Below, piece after piece: positions 44,513 through 55,745 of a stretch of DNA of 64,000 nucleotides. Position 1 is the first letter of the stretch. Every line of letters begins with the position of its first letter. The notes below the pieces were generated by a model. It saw nothing but the letters and a program-made list of their open reading frames with translations, was not told where the DNA came from and did no database searches. The position numbers and the translations under genes are program-made. This DNA comes from Rhodosporidiobolus odoratus. Lineage: Eukaryota > Basidiomycota > Microbotryomycetes > Sporidiobolales > Sporidiobolaceae. The stretch covers positions 310,001 through 374,000 of the forward strand of contig JAOANU010000018.1 of NCBI GenBank assembly GCA_034387635.1. Reading direction: 5' to 3'.

Positions 44513-47500
44513 AGTGCGTACGCTCCGCAAGAGACTGTACTGACTTTCGTCTCCTCCCTTCGCAGTGTCAGCCTTCTTCCGCAGTGCTGCCGACTCAGAC
44601 AGCTCGTCTTCTTCCTCTTCTGACGAAGAAGAGCTTCGCTCCTCCGGCTCCGAGTCAGAGTCCGACGCGCCCGCTCCCAAGAAGGCCACGCCCGCTGCCG
44701 CCGCAGGTGCCAAACCCAAGCGCAACCTTCTTCGCAAGACCGGATCCGGCTCTTCTTCCTCGTCTTCTTCCGAATCAGGCTCCGACAGCGACAGCGACGC
44801 TTCTTCCGAGGACGAGGCACCACGCAAGGTTGAAGCCAAGCGACCGGGAGGCAGGTTTCTGAAGGGCGCCGCTTCCGATGATTCCGACAGCGACGAAGAC
44901 CGCGCCAAGGTGGTCAAGTCGGCGAAGAGCAAGAGGGCGGACGAAGTCGATCAATCGGTCAAGACTATCGAGAACGGCGCGAAGATCAATGACTGGGTGA
45001 CTATCTCGAACGGTGCGTCTCCCGATTTTCGCCATCCACCCTAGAAGAGTCCTTGTTGTCCTGGACTTGCCCTCACCCAACTCCTGCTTCGTAGAGTTCG
45101 ACAAGCTCGTCCGTCAAGTCAGCCGCCAAATCACTACTGCCGACCCCATCCCCACTGGCTTCTACAAGATTCTCTCGCAGCTGGACGAGATGGTCGCTAC
45201 TGCCCAGAACAACCGCAAGAAGATGAACGCGACCAACTCAAAAGCGCTCAACTCGATGAAGCAGAAGGTCAAGAAGGTGCAACGCGAACACGAGACCGCT
45301 CTTACCCGCTACAAGGCCGTGCGTTGTCCCCTTGGCATTCCGGTGCTGAAGACAGCCTGACCGTCTTCCTCCTGCAGGACCCGGAAGCGTTCGAGAAGGC
45401 TGCTGAAGCACCTGCCCCCGTGGCCGCTGCGCCTCAGCCCAAGAAGAAGTCTCCGATGGCCATTGCTGCCGACGCGGACGAGGACGGTTTCGAAACCGTG
45501 GGCGGTGGCAAAGGCAAAGGCGCTGCCCCGCCTGTGTCTTCTGAGGGGATCTACAAGGCTCTCGCAGCCGTCCTCGAGGCTCGTGGACGCAAGAACACGA
45601 ACCGCGAGGAACAAATCAAGACGCTCGAGAGCCTTCTCACCGTCGCCGCCACGACTTACCAGAAGATCCGCGTCATCCTCGCCCTCATTGCTTCCCACCT
45701 CGACTACAACCCCGCCACCAACACTCACATGCCCCTGGACTCCTGGTCTGCCGCGCGCGAGCAGCTCGACGCTCTTCTCACCCTCCTTCACGAAGACACC
45801 TCGTACGCCGTTCGCGAGCAGGCTCCCGATTACGATGACCAAGTCGAGCGCACGCCGTCCAAGGATGAGCCGGTCGTCATCGTCCGCGGCAGCGTCATGT
45901 CCCTTGTCGACAGGCTCGACGACGAGTTCACCAAGAGCCTGCAGAACCTCGACCCTCACGCCGGAGAGTACATCGATCGTCTCAAGGACGAAAAGGTCAT
46001 CTACTCGACCATCGTTGCGGCGCAGGTCTACTGCGAGAAGGTCAAGGAAGCGGAGCACCTCGACCGTATCGTGATGCGTCGCCTCGAGCACATCTACAGC
46101 AAGGTGCGTCGAGCTTCAACTCCCGTCTCTTTTTCTCGAGTAGTAACCATATACTGACAGTCTACTTAACGTAGCCCGACGCCGTCATCGGTGCCCTCGA
46201 AGTTTCCCTCCCCGCTATCGCCAGTCAATCCACCATCTGGCAGTCCCAGGCTGGCACCTCTTCCTCCGAGTTCTCTGCCGTCGCACTTGTTCGCGCCCTC
46301 TGCATTCACCTCTACAAGACGAGCAACTCGCTTCTCCGTACCCGCGCCATGCTCTCGCACATTTATAACTACGCTCTTCACGACGAGTTCTACACCGCGC
46401 GTGACATGCTCCTCATGTCCCACCTGCAAGACACCATCGGCAACGCGGACGTTACCACCCAGATCCTCTACAACCGTACCGTTGTCCAGGTCGGGCTCTG
46501 CGCCTTCCGTCTCGGCCTCATCCGCGAAGCGCAGTCGATGCTGCAGGAAATCTTCGCGACCCAGCGGGTCAAGGAGCTTCTCGCGCAGGGCGTCCAGGCT
46601 CAGCGATACACCACCCTCACGCCCGAACAGGAGAAGGCCGAACGTCTCCGCCAGCTTCCCTTCCACATGCACATCAACCTCGAGCTCCTCGAAGTGGTCT
46701 ACCTCGTCTCGTCGATGTTGCTCGAAGTGCCGCTGATGGCGCAGGCCGGCAACGATCCGGAGCAGCTCAAGAAGAAGGTCGTCTCGCGCACGTTCCGCCG
46801 CATGCTCGACTACGCCAACCGACAAGTCTTTGTCGGTCCTCCCGAGAACAAGAGGGACCATGTCATGCAGGCGACCAAAGCCTTGCAGACCGGAGACTGG
46901 CAGAAGTGCGTCGAGCTCATCCACGCTATCAAGGTGTGGGGGCTCATGCCGAAGGAGAAGGAGGTCAAGGAAATGCTCACCAGGTGCGTCATTTCCGTTC
47001 TGCTGCATCGCGATTGAATAGAAACCGACGAACCAATTGTTTTCGGTTGTCTTGGTTCACGCGTGCAGGAAGATCCAGGAGGAAGGTCTCCGGACATACC
47101 TTTTCACCTACGCCTCGATCTACTCGACTCTCTCCCTTGACCACCTCGCTTCCACCTTCTCTCTCCCCCTCTCGACCGCGACCTCGCTCGTCAGCAAGAT
47201 GATCTGGAACGAGGAGCTTCCCGCATCCCTCGACCAGGTCGCCGGCGTCGTCGTTCTTCAGCAGGTCGAACTCTCCCACCTCCAGCGTCTCGCCCTCCAG
47301 CTCGTCGACAAGGCTTCGCAACTCGCCGACGGAAGCGAACGCTACCTCGATGCCAAGCTGAACCAGGGAGAACAGCGAGCGGATGGTGTACGCGGCGAGG
47401 GCGGCAGGGAAGGTGGACAGCAGCGGGAGAGGCGTGGAAACGGCAGCGGCCGTGGACGAGGGCAGGCGCGCGGTCGGGGCGGTGCGGCGAATAGGTTCAA

Positions 47501-47534
47501 CTCAGGGTCGCTGGGACGGACGGTGCAGGTCTAG
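44513..47534 (+). CDS. NIP1: Translation initiation factor eIF3 subunit c
   Basis: Exons 44513 (one base), 44566-45012, 45095-45318, 45378-46103, 46175-46983, 47069-47534; 890 aa. The start MSAFFRSAADSDSS matches the conserved MSRFF-type N-terminus; its ATG is split A/TG by a 52-nt intron (44514-44565, donor GTGCGT, acceptor CGCAG). Then an acidic Ser-rich tail, the eIF3c N-domain (KINDWVTISNEFDKL, IPTGFYKILSQLDEM), a helical core (YNYALHDEFYTARDMLLMSH, QVGLCAFRLGLI), the PCI domain (TYLFTYASIYSTLSLDHLA) and an Arg-Gly-rich end (GRGRGQARGRGG). It is a scaffold of eIF3 and contacts eIF1, eIF5 and the 40S subunit. Confidence 0.95.
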
Positions 47535-47656
47535 ATTGGCGATTTCCATTCCGTTCGGGATTGTTCTGAAAAGCATGTAACTTGCCCTCTTCTTTTCTTC
47601 ATTCATTCCATCGGCTGCGATATGTGTCACCCAAGGACCAGCGGGACTCGAGCTTG
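47535..47656. other. Short convergent 3' spacer
   Basis: Only 122 bp between the stop codons of eIF3c and PLP2; the two transcripts probably overlap at their 3' ends. Confidence 0.4.
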
Positions 47657-48726
47657 TTACAGGTCAAAATCGCTGTCGCTATCTTCTCCGTTTTTATGGG
47701 TCAGTTTCGTTCCTTTCCTGATCCCGCTCTTCTTCCCGCCACCGACGAAGGTCTGGCCTTCATCGCTATCCTCTCCATCGTCATCGCTCTCTGGCTTTTC
47801 TGGCCGACCTTCTCCTGCTGTTGATCCACCTTTCGAGAGAGGTGCCGCAGCGTCTGACTTTGAGGCATATTGGGAGGAAGATGTAGATTGGTCGTAGCCG
47901 ATCTTGTTGTGGAAATCGATACCCCGGAAGGCGAAGAGGATTCGTTCGACATCTGCGGGAAGCGTAAAGATCCGGTGACCATCAAATAACGTGACAGGCA
48001 GGTCAAGACGCACCTCGCAAAGTAGCGTTCATGCCACCCATTGATCCCAGACCGACGATTTGCCCAGTCATCTGGCCCTTACGATAAACCAGCATCGTCG
48101 GTACGTTCTTGTCCGGGTAATTTTCGATGCAGTGGTCGGAGACGATGGAGACAAATTTTGACGAGGGATAAAGGGAAGCGAGCTCTTGTAGAAGCGGCAT
48201 GAGTTTCTTTGACTCGAGTACGCTGCCAGACAGGTCACATAGAATCAGGAGGGCTGCACGGCATATAACGCAGGAAAAGGAGAAGAAGCGCACCTGTCTT
48301 TGAACAATACGCATACAACCCCGGTACCCCACCCTTCCGGCTCTCCGGGTAATTCCTCATTGCTCGCATCTGTTACTTCTCTCTTGTAGTCGACTTTTCC
48401 GATCGGGTACACCCTGCCAAACTTCCGTTTGCTCAACGTCACCTTTTCCTTTTCCCGCCGTGCCTCCAATACCCGCTCGAGCTCGTCTCGCCGCAGAGAA
48501 TCGTCTTTGTTAATATCGAGGTCTTCGAGGTCGAGTTCTGATAGTGTGGGAGAGGGTGGGGCGGGAGGAGGAGAAGGCGAGCGGTCGGCATTAGGCTCCT
48601 TGGGCGGGATGATGCCGTGCTTTCGCAGGGCCTCGTTGAATTCCGTATCCTCTTCGTAGTTGATAGCGGGCTGCCGGAACACGCTCAGCGGCACCACAGT
48701 GCGAACAAGTGAGAGGAACGCACCAT
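47657..48726 (-). CDS. PLP2: Phosducin-like protein 2 (viral IAP-associated factor family)
   Basis: Exons 48726-48724 (ATG alone), 48670-48294, 48222-48014, 47952-47657; 294 aa. Typical start EDTEFNEALRKHGIIPPKEP, then an acidic linker, a helix LRRDELERVLEARREKEK, KFGRVYPIGKVDYKREVTDAS, and a thioredoxin-like fold (GTGVVCVLFKDSV, KFVSIVSDHCIENYPDKNVPT, MLVYRKGQMTGQIVGLGSMGG). It helps the CCT chaperonin fold actin, tubulin and cell-cycle proteins; essential in yeast. The acidic Ser-rich tail ends DSDSDFDL. The ATG is followed at once by a 53-nt intron (GTGCGT...GGCAG); reading through it would also be open, but the spliced form gives the family N-terminus. Confidence 0.9.
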
Positions 48727-49152
48727 CGTGTCGGAAGATGAACTATTGGACAGCCGCGTTGGAGTGATCGCGGACGTGCTGCCTAAAGTACAAGCTGTTT
48801 ATTGAGTTGTTTGGCTGGTTCACAACAGCTCAGAGCCGAATCGAGGTGAGATAGGGAGGAGACGAGGGAAGTCTCGAGGTCCCGAACGAAGAGAGGTCCA
48901 AGAACGTTGCTACTCCGCGAGCGTCTTTACCATGCGTGTCCTGCAAGAGACCTTCGGTGAACGTCTACACGTGAGAAAGGCGGTTCTTACAGTACGACAA
49001 CGATACGGACTGGGTTCGAGCTAGACAATACAGGCGAAAGAGTGCAGTCTATATACGGGTCAAACGGAGAGGGTGAAATTAAGGGTGGAAACGGAAATGC
49101 GAAGGAGACGTTAAGGTGATTAAGTATTGTAGAGAAGCTTTCCACACCGGCT
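48727..49152. other. Spacer, 426 bp
   Basis: 5' leader of PLP2 and 3' end of the MFS transporter gene, both minus strand. Nothing else seen. Confidence 0.4.
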
Positions 49153-51970
49153 CTAAGCGCCGAACTTGCTACGAGCACGGAGACGATCACCGTACTTCCA
49201 GAGGAACTGCACAACCGACGAAAGATGACTGTTAGCGTAGCCCGGCAGGATCAGGAGCGCGTGAGAAGACGGCGGGAAAAGGGAGGGAACGCTGGAGAAG
49301 CGCGGTAAAGAGGCCGAAAGGAAGGGGCAAATGGAGCGGACAGCGCTGCCAGAGAGGTAGAGCGTGGAAGAGGACGCACAACAAGGGGTGGGAAGAGAAG
49401 AATGTTGAGACCAGCCAGCAACGAGCAGGCTGGACCCACACCAAGGTTATGGAACAGAGGAGCACCGAAAAGGCTGCAATTGGCAAAGACAAATTCAGTC
49501 AGGGGGTCTGCACCCATGTGTAGGGGACTGGAGATACTTACGGGAAGCCCGCCGCCATACTCGACCTGAAGAAATCGTTTCCAGCCAACGCCGATGCCGC
49601 GACTGAGGGGTAACCAGCTTGGAGGTAGATCAAGATGCACTGCGGTGGTCAAGTCGAAGTCAGCAAGGAAAGCGAAAAGACGAGGATCGACGCACCTGGA
49701 ACACGCAGAAGATGCCGGGGAAGTACAAGGCCTGCAAGGAGGAAGGCGGTTCAGTCAACTAGCTTGACGCCCTCGGGGAAAATCGCGACGCACCGCGCCA
49801 ATGGTAGGACCGATCCAGTGCGTAGACGGCGAATTGCCGGTCCAGCCAAAGATGAAGAGGGAGATCGGAATGAAGGGCGCGGCATAGACGGCGAGTTCAA
49901 GACGAGCCTCCGGCGCGAGCTTGAAGTCGGACTCGACAAGCTTGGGGATCAAGCGGTACCTGCGCACGTGCATGTGTGAGCTTGTCCGGCCCTGAAGTGG
50001 GAAGAGGCAGCGGTCCGAAGGACGCACTTTTGGTAGAGGCAAAAGACGGTAATGGTCATAGCAGCAGTGACGAGGAAGGCGAGGAAGGGCAGGTTTGAGA
50101 TTGAGAGAGAAAAGCCGTGGTACTCAGAGAAAACGATCGGGAACGCCTGGTAGCAGAGCGCGTTAGCTGACTAGCGCTTCACCCATGAGGAGCGACTAGA
50201 AGACCTACTTCGAACCAGAGGTAGAAGATACTATAGATGAGGCTGGGGAGAACGGCGAGTCAGAGTCGGCGCTTTGTATACAAGAAGAGCAGGACGAACC
50301 CAATGTAGAGGTTGGCGAAGCCAACCGCAGGCTCCAAACACAGCCTGAAGGCAAGACCAATCTGCTTCGCACCAGTTTTTAGGATGCCGGGCTGCTCTTG
50401 AGCATGCAGTTCCTCGCGTGTCTGGATGAGCGGGTTGCCAGTTATTTTGCGCAGGCGCTCGGCCCGGCGCTTGAGGATCGTCGGCCCGAACGTCTCGGGC
50501 AGGAAGAAGGTCTGCGCGCGATAGAAGGAGAGTAAAGGTAAAGAGAGGGCAAGAAAGAAAATTCAGCTGAGGCAAATTAACTGTAAGAAGCGGCGAACGT
50601 ACGAAGACTAGCAACCCAGCACCGCTCATCCACAGCAACTCGAGAATTGTCCACTTCCAATTTTCATACCTGAGGCGGAGTAGAGCAACGGCATTAGCCG
50701 CACAATGCGTTACGGGGTACCGTCCATGATCGGCCATGAGGAGAATAGTCACGTACTGCGCGGCGAAGCTTCCGACGACCGGACCGAGGACTGCAATTCC
50801 ACGAGAATGAGCTGTATGCCCGATGGGTAAATCTCGAGGGAAATGCTCACTAGGTCCGCATACCGCGCCAAGACCCCAAACCGCCATTGCATAGGGCAAA
50901 TGAGTCGGCGAATAGATGTCGCCCATGGAAGCTCCTCCGGTAGCGAGAGCAGGCGAGCCGAAGAAGCCGGTCAAGAAGCGGAAAATCAAGATGCATGTAA
51001 GGTTGGTAGGGATGAGGATCGGCAGCTGTAGAAGGCAGAAGAGGAAGAGTGTGACCCAATAAACGGGGTTACGACCGAGGTGCGGGGTTTCTTGGAGTGG
51101 CGAGAAGATCACTGTAGACAAGCGACAAGTAAGCTAAAGGTCAAAGCCTGGAAGGGAAGGAAACGCACTTGGTCCGATTCCGTAACCCAGAATGAAAAGT
51201 GTGAGGCCCAGGACAGTGACAGTCTGACTGACGCCGTATTCGGCCATAAGGCCTTGTTCAGACGGGGTGTAAATGGCGGAACCCTGCAAAAGATCACGAA
51301 TGAGAGCGCACATGAATAGGGCAGTGGTAGCAACATACAATGTAGACGACAGCGGTAAGCACGGAAATCTGGATTGCCACGAAAGTTCGCTTCGGGGTCG
51401 ACCAGTTTCTGCGGCGAAGAGACGTCAGCTAAGGGCAAAACGTCAGGAGACTGACAAAAAGGCTTACTGGGGGTTAGCCGGGTCATTCTCTTCCCAATCA
51501 ACAAGGTACTGGTACTTGTCGTGTAGGCCGTCAGCATGCGCCCGCTCGGGATCCGCCGTCCCGGGGTGGTTCTTCTTCCACTCTTCTTTTCGCCGGTTCT
51601 TCTCTTCTTCATTCAACTCTTCTTCTCCGGGTCCGCTTTCGAGATCCGGCCCGCCTTGTCCATCCCTCTTCACACCGTCGTCGAGTCGCCGGTCGTGCTT
51701 CTCCTGGTCCGTCATGTAGCTACGCTCCATCTTCTTGCCGTTGCTGGACTGAGCAATTTGCCCAGCATCGACGGACTGTCGCCCTGAAGCATCGTTCAGG
51801 GTACGGTCGGACGAACGCGAGTCGCGGACCTCGTTGGAAGATGTGCGCGCGAGGTAGTGAGCGGGAACTTGATAGTCGGACCGTTGTTCAGGGTAGGGGA
51901 AAATTCGACCGTTGGAGAGGTAGTTGATCGTCTGGCCAAAGACGGAATCGCGAACGATGTCGGGCACCAT
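49153..51970 (-). CDS. Major facilitator transporter, DHA1 drug/polyamine type
   Basis: Fourteen exons: 51970-51468, 51408-51339, 51283-51169, 51111-50851, 50790-50757, 50669-50603, 50511-50300, 50242-50209, 50146-50028, 49959-49794, 49731-49696, 49639-49542, 49473-49380, 49206-49153; 620 aa. A 165-residue charged cytosolic head ends with the DHA1 lead-in YLVDWEENDPANPQNWS. Then 12 membrane spans: VAIQISVLTAVVYI, GLTLFILGYGIGP, the motif-A-like loop LGRNPVYW, FRFLTGFFGSPALATGG, GPVVGSFAAQ (motif C-like), FFLPETFGPTILKRRAERL, and a second half ending NLGVGPACSLLAGLNILLF and FLWKYGDRLRARSKFGA. Proton-driven export of drugs, polyamines or organic cations; substrate unknown. Several exons are only 34-36 nt. 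Confidence 0.92.
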
Positions 51971-52708
51971 TTCACTGGCGCTGAATGGCGGGATGGATTG
52001 AGCAAGGAAGGAAGACTGCGCGAGAGGAGAGCAAGAGAACAACGTCGGCCGCTCGTCGCTGTACGGCCAGAGGCTGATGATCGAGGACACTCGGCCAGAC
52101 AGTATACAATTGCAACATCGAGCGCCACTGAACAGAGAGACCGACGTCAACGCGTCGACTCGGACAGGTCAAAAGGGACCGAGGGAACGTGAGGATCGGG
52201 ACCAACATACCGTATCTTACGTCCATCTGCATGGTGTTCCGCCCGAGTGAAGCCCACGCTATAGCTGCAACCCGCAATTCACCCTCTCTGGCGCCAAGAA
52301 GGAGCAGCCGACCACGCCCATGCCAGAAACACTCAGAAGTTGAATCGGTGTTTCGCCGTCTCCCGGCCAGGTCCGGAGAGGTCGCGGCACACAGTCTCTT
52401 CCCTGAGGCTCTTCGACCGCACTGCTCGCCGCCCTCTCCTGACGCGCAACACCACAGTCTCCCTCTCACCCTTCCCTTCGCAGCTTCGCCTTGTTTCTGC
52501 CTTGCACTGCCTGCAACCCTGTGAGGCTCTACATTTCGCTTCGAGCGACGACACACAGTCCCGCATACAACGCAAGCATCGCAAGACGTATGCCGCGGCG
52601 GCGGGAACTCACGGGCTCTCGAGGTCGTGAAGTGAACGGAACGTTATCGATTTCGGGTGAACTGCACTGCTGCACCCCATGCCGTGTCTACGCCGCCTGT
52701 GACCCTGA
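51971..52708. other. Spacer, 738 bp
   Basis: Upstream of the MFS gene and downstream of the PEBP gene. Reading frames here are short and unrelated. A minus-strand acceptor-like site (GCGCCAG) lies just before the MFS start, suggesting a 5'-untranslated intron. Confidence 0.35.
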
Positions 52709-53946
52709 TCACTGTCCGAGGACCTTGTTCTTGATAGCCTTTGCGGCCAAGGCGAGGTTGTCCTTCATGGCGGCGGCGTCGCGGTCAAATTCCATCCGCC
52801 CGACACCCGCGACCGTCATCCACGAGATGCTCGTCAGTACGCGCTCTTCGCTAGCACTGCGGATCACCGCGAGATTGGCGGGGAATGCCCCGCTGAGTAG
52901 CGTCAGAAGGGAAGGAGAAGCGATGTTCGAGAAGTGTCGCGAAGAAAATGAATCGGGGGGTCCTGACAAACCTGGATGCACGTCTGCCGATCCAAAGGAC
53001 TAGGTAAGCATCAGTCGCTCTGTATAGGACGTGGAGGGGATCAGCTTACCGCAACATTGAATTGCATGCGGTCTTTCAGATCCGCCGGATCCTGCTTTGG
53101 AAAGTTCTTGTCTTGCGAGGGAGTGTAGGCGACTGGCTCCTTGGCGACAATAAAGATGTAGCGCTGCTTTCTGCCGACGGGTGCGTGTGGTGGGTTAGGG
53201 ACAGGAAGGCAGAAGAGAGCGACGGCTTCCGAGAAGGCGAAGGTGAACGGTGGTCGGACTATTGAGAAGGAGCTCTGTCGGGGGATGGATAAGGTGGGCT
53301 GTCACACTGCTCACCCCGTCCCATATGCCGGAGAAGGCGGAATGTAGGAGTTGATTAAGGCAGATGAGAAGACTTTGTCGACCTCTTCGTCGTCCCGGGG
53401 TCAAACTTGAGGGAACTCTGGATCCAATGGCGAACTTGACCGCTGAAGGTATCGTTGTGCTTCAGGAAGTCGGGATCGATGTAAATGAGAGTGTAGGATG
53501 CGTCCGCACGCTGCGACGACTCGAGCACCATGAATCAGCTTTCCCGAATGCCGCCCCACTTGAGGACGCAGGCCACTCACCGCTTCCTGGAACTCAATCA
53601 CAGGCTCATCAAGGGTGGCGGAGCGTGGGATAGCCTCCCCACAACACGCTGTAGCCTCGCGAAAGTGCGCCTTGACACTCCCCTTGATCTCGCCAACGAA
53701 GTTCTCCTGGACAATCGAGGGGATGATGTCGTCTGTGCGTAGCTTGTTGTGGAGCTCAAGAGGCGCGGAGGATATTTTGGTCTGACTGGGCTTGCGTATA
53801 CGAAAGCTGAACACGAGTGATGAGAATTGAGAAGCAAGTTGCGCGAGAAGCGGGAACGAGCGACGTGCGTCATGCCTCACAAGCCTCGCAGACCGCTTAT
53901 CAATGGTTGATGGCGCAGGGGCGAAGTACTTGACGGTGTGCCACAT
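52709..53946 (-). CDS. Phosphatidylethanolamine-binding protein (PEBP) family, with apparent frameshift
   Basis: Proposed exons 53946-53894, 53806-53581, 53510-53315, 53170-53050, 52999-52709. PEBP signs: LHNKLRTDDIIPSIVQENF, PVIEFQEA, YTLIYIDPDFLKHND, GQVRHWIQSSLKF, the glycine-rich NSYIPPSPAYGTGKQRYIFIVA loop and PVAYTPSQDKNFPKQDP followed by RMQFNVA. Relatives inhibit serine carboxypeptidases (yeast carboxypeptidase Y inhibitor) or bind lipids. In exon 3 the reading frame must change by one base between SSLKF and DDEEVDKV, within a CCCCGGG run near 53395-53401; no intron there is plausible. This is a sequencing error or a real mutation. The first exon and the last 90 residues are uncertain. 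Confidence 0.65.
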
Positions 53947-54092
53947 CGTAAGTGGCCATGCGAGACAAATAAAAGCTCAACTCGGGACAAACAGAGCGAG
54001 CAGGTAAAAAGAAGAGGTCGACGTGCTCGACTACATCGTCGTGTTACAACAAGCCAGCTATAGAACGACTGAGGTGGACATAGCTTACGCGG

Positions 54093-55415
54093 TCAGTTAG
54101 GTGGTAGCTCGCAGACAAGCTCGAGCGGGATGTCTCGCAGCATCTCATCGTCGTCGTCGAATCGTAGGCGGTAAAAACGCTGCAACCCCTTCTGCGATAA
54201 CCGCCACGCTGGTCAGGCGTCCACAGTCAGGGTTGGTTTGAGAGGAGAAGCGCACCTTTCCTGCCCCGACCGCCATACCAAACGGGCCCGAATCGACAAC
54301 CGCTTTGTAGAACGAGGTTGTTTCAGGATAACAAGCGAGAACATAGGTCCCGGGCGGGAAATCGTAGTCAGGATAGGTCTTGTCGTCGCCTGGTTGCGGT
54401 AGAGGAATGATCGACTTGAGAGTCGTGTTCCATTTCCTGCGGAAGAGCATAAGCCGGAGAAGTCGAGACATCAAGCGCAGCCGCAGCTTACCCGCCGTCT
54501 GGTGTCGGGTGGTTGGGGTCATAGTCGACATCCTCAACAGAATAGCTGCGAAGAAGAAGCGTCAGTCAGGCTCGGATGAAGCGAAGGAAGGAGAACAATG
54601 TACCGGTTCTTGTCACCCTGGATACACTGCACGATCCGACCGAGAATATAATTGTCCGGGGTAACGACAGCCGGGCCCGCAACATTCTTTTTTGACTCCT
54701 TGACAGCGATCTGCCTCCCAGCTTTGAGAGGCAGTTGTGCTGTCAATGCATCTTTTCGGATCTTCGCCGATGGCTTCTTGTAGTTGGTAGAGAGTGGGGT
54801 GGTTGGGTTAGAGAGTGGAACCGAGACAGGCTGAGATGGCAGGATCGGCTGCGGTTTTGTTGAAGCTGGGCGGGACAGCGGTGGGGCGGGATTAGGAGGA
54901 GAACCCGCATTGGAGTATGAGGGCATCGGTGATGGCGCTGTCGAGGAGGCGGGAGAGCCGGTATGAGATGATCCGTCGAGCTTGCGCTTCTTGTTCGGTG
55001 CGCTGCGGCCCTTGGCTTCGGGCGAAGCAAAATCAGCGAAGTACGGGTAACGGAGGGAAAAAGAAAAAGGGTTACCGATATTCACCTCGACACCCACGAG
55101 TGGCTCGAGTGCGTCCAAAGTTCGTAAGGTAGCATCGAGCCGACTGAATCAACGCAGCGGAAAGCGTCAGAATCGGCATGTTCAAAACAGGCCGTGGAAG
55201 AGACGGACGCACCTCAACTCCTCCTCCGTCTGTGCGCCGAGCAGCTCGTATGCCTTGTCTAGTCGACTCTTGACGAGATTGATAGGCTTGTGATCCACAT
55301 CGAGCTCCGTCTGGATCTGATTCACGTCCTTGAGAGTAGTGTTGATCAAGTTGGTGTGATGGAAGTAGGCGTTGAGCTGACCGCGTAGCTGTGTCGTGAG
55401 CTGAACAGGATCCAT
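54093..55415 (-). CDS. SGF29: SAGA-associated factor 29, tandem Tudor histone reader
   Basis: Exons 55415-55213, 55143-55076, 55015-54604, 54545-54492, 54436-54256, 54191-54093; 338 aa. Coiled-coil N-terminus (QLNAYFHHTNLINTTLKDVNQ, LVKSRLDKAYELLGAQTEEEL), a basic and Ser/Pro-rich middle (APNKKRKLDGS), then the SGF29 C-terminal double Tudor: VTPDNYILGRIVQCIQ, RYSVEDVDYDP, VLACYPETTSFYKAVV, RFYRLRFDDDDEM. It recruits the SAGA acetyltransferase module to H3K4-methylated nucleosomes. The aromatic cage candidates (DVDY, YPETTSFYKA) are intact. Confidence 0.93.
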
Positions 55416-55745
55416 TCACACGCTGCTAATGAGTCAAAGCTGTCTCAAGAAGCGGTCGACGAGAGAGGGAAATTTGCGACGGACAACCTGGACGACAGCA
55501 GTCCGAAATCAATGCCGCCATCGACGAGTCTATAGCAGGAGCGGCGCTGGAGTCCAGCACCTGGACAAGAAAAGGACGAGGAGCAAAAAGTGTCTGTTGC
55601 AGTCATGTATACAGGTGACGGATCCCCCACGATAACCTCCGTCCGGGTGAGCCCCGTTGACCTGTCTTGGAAGTGGCCAGTGTGGCGGATTGCCCTCAGC
55701 AAGGTAATAACGCTAGTAGTATGTCGCACTTCTTCAACCCCCTCG
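55416..55745. other. Spacer, 330 bp
   Basis: Promoter of SGF29 and 3' end of the next minus-strand gene. No other feature supported. Confidence 0.4.
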
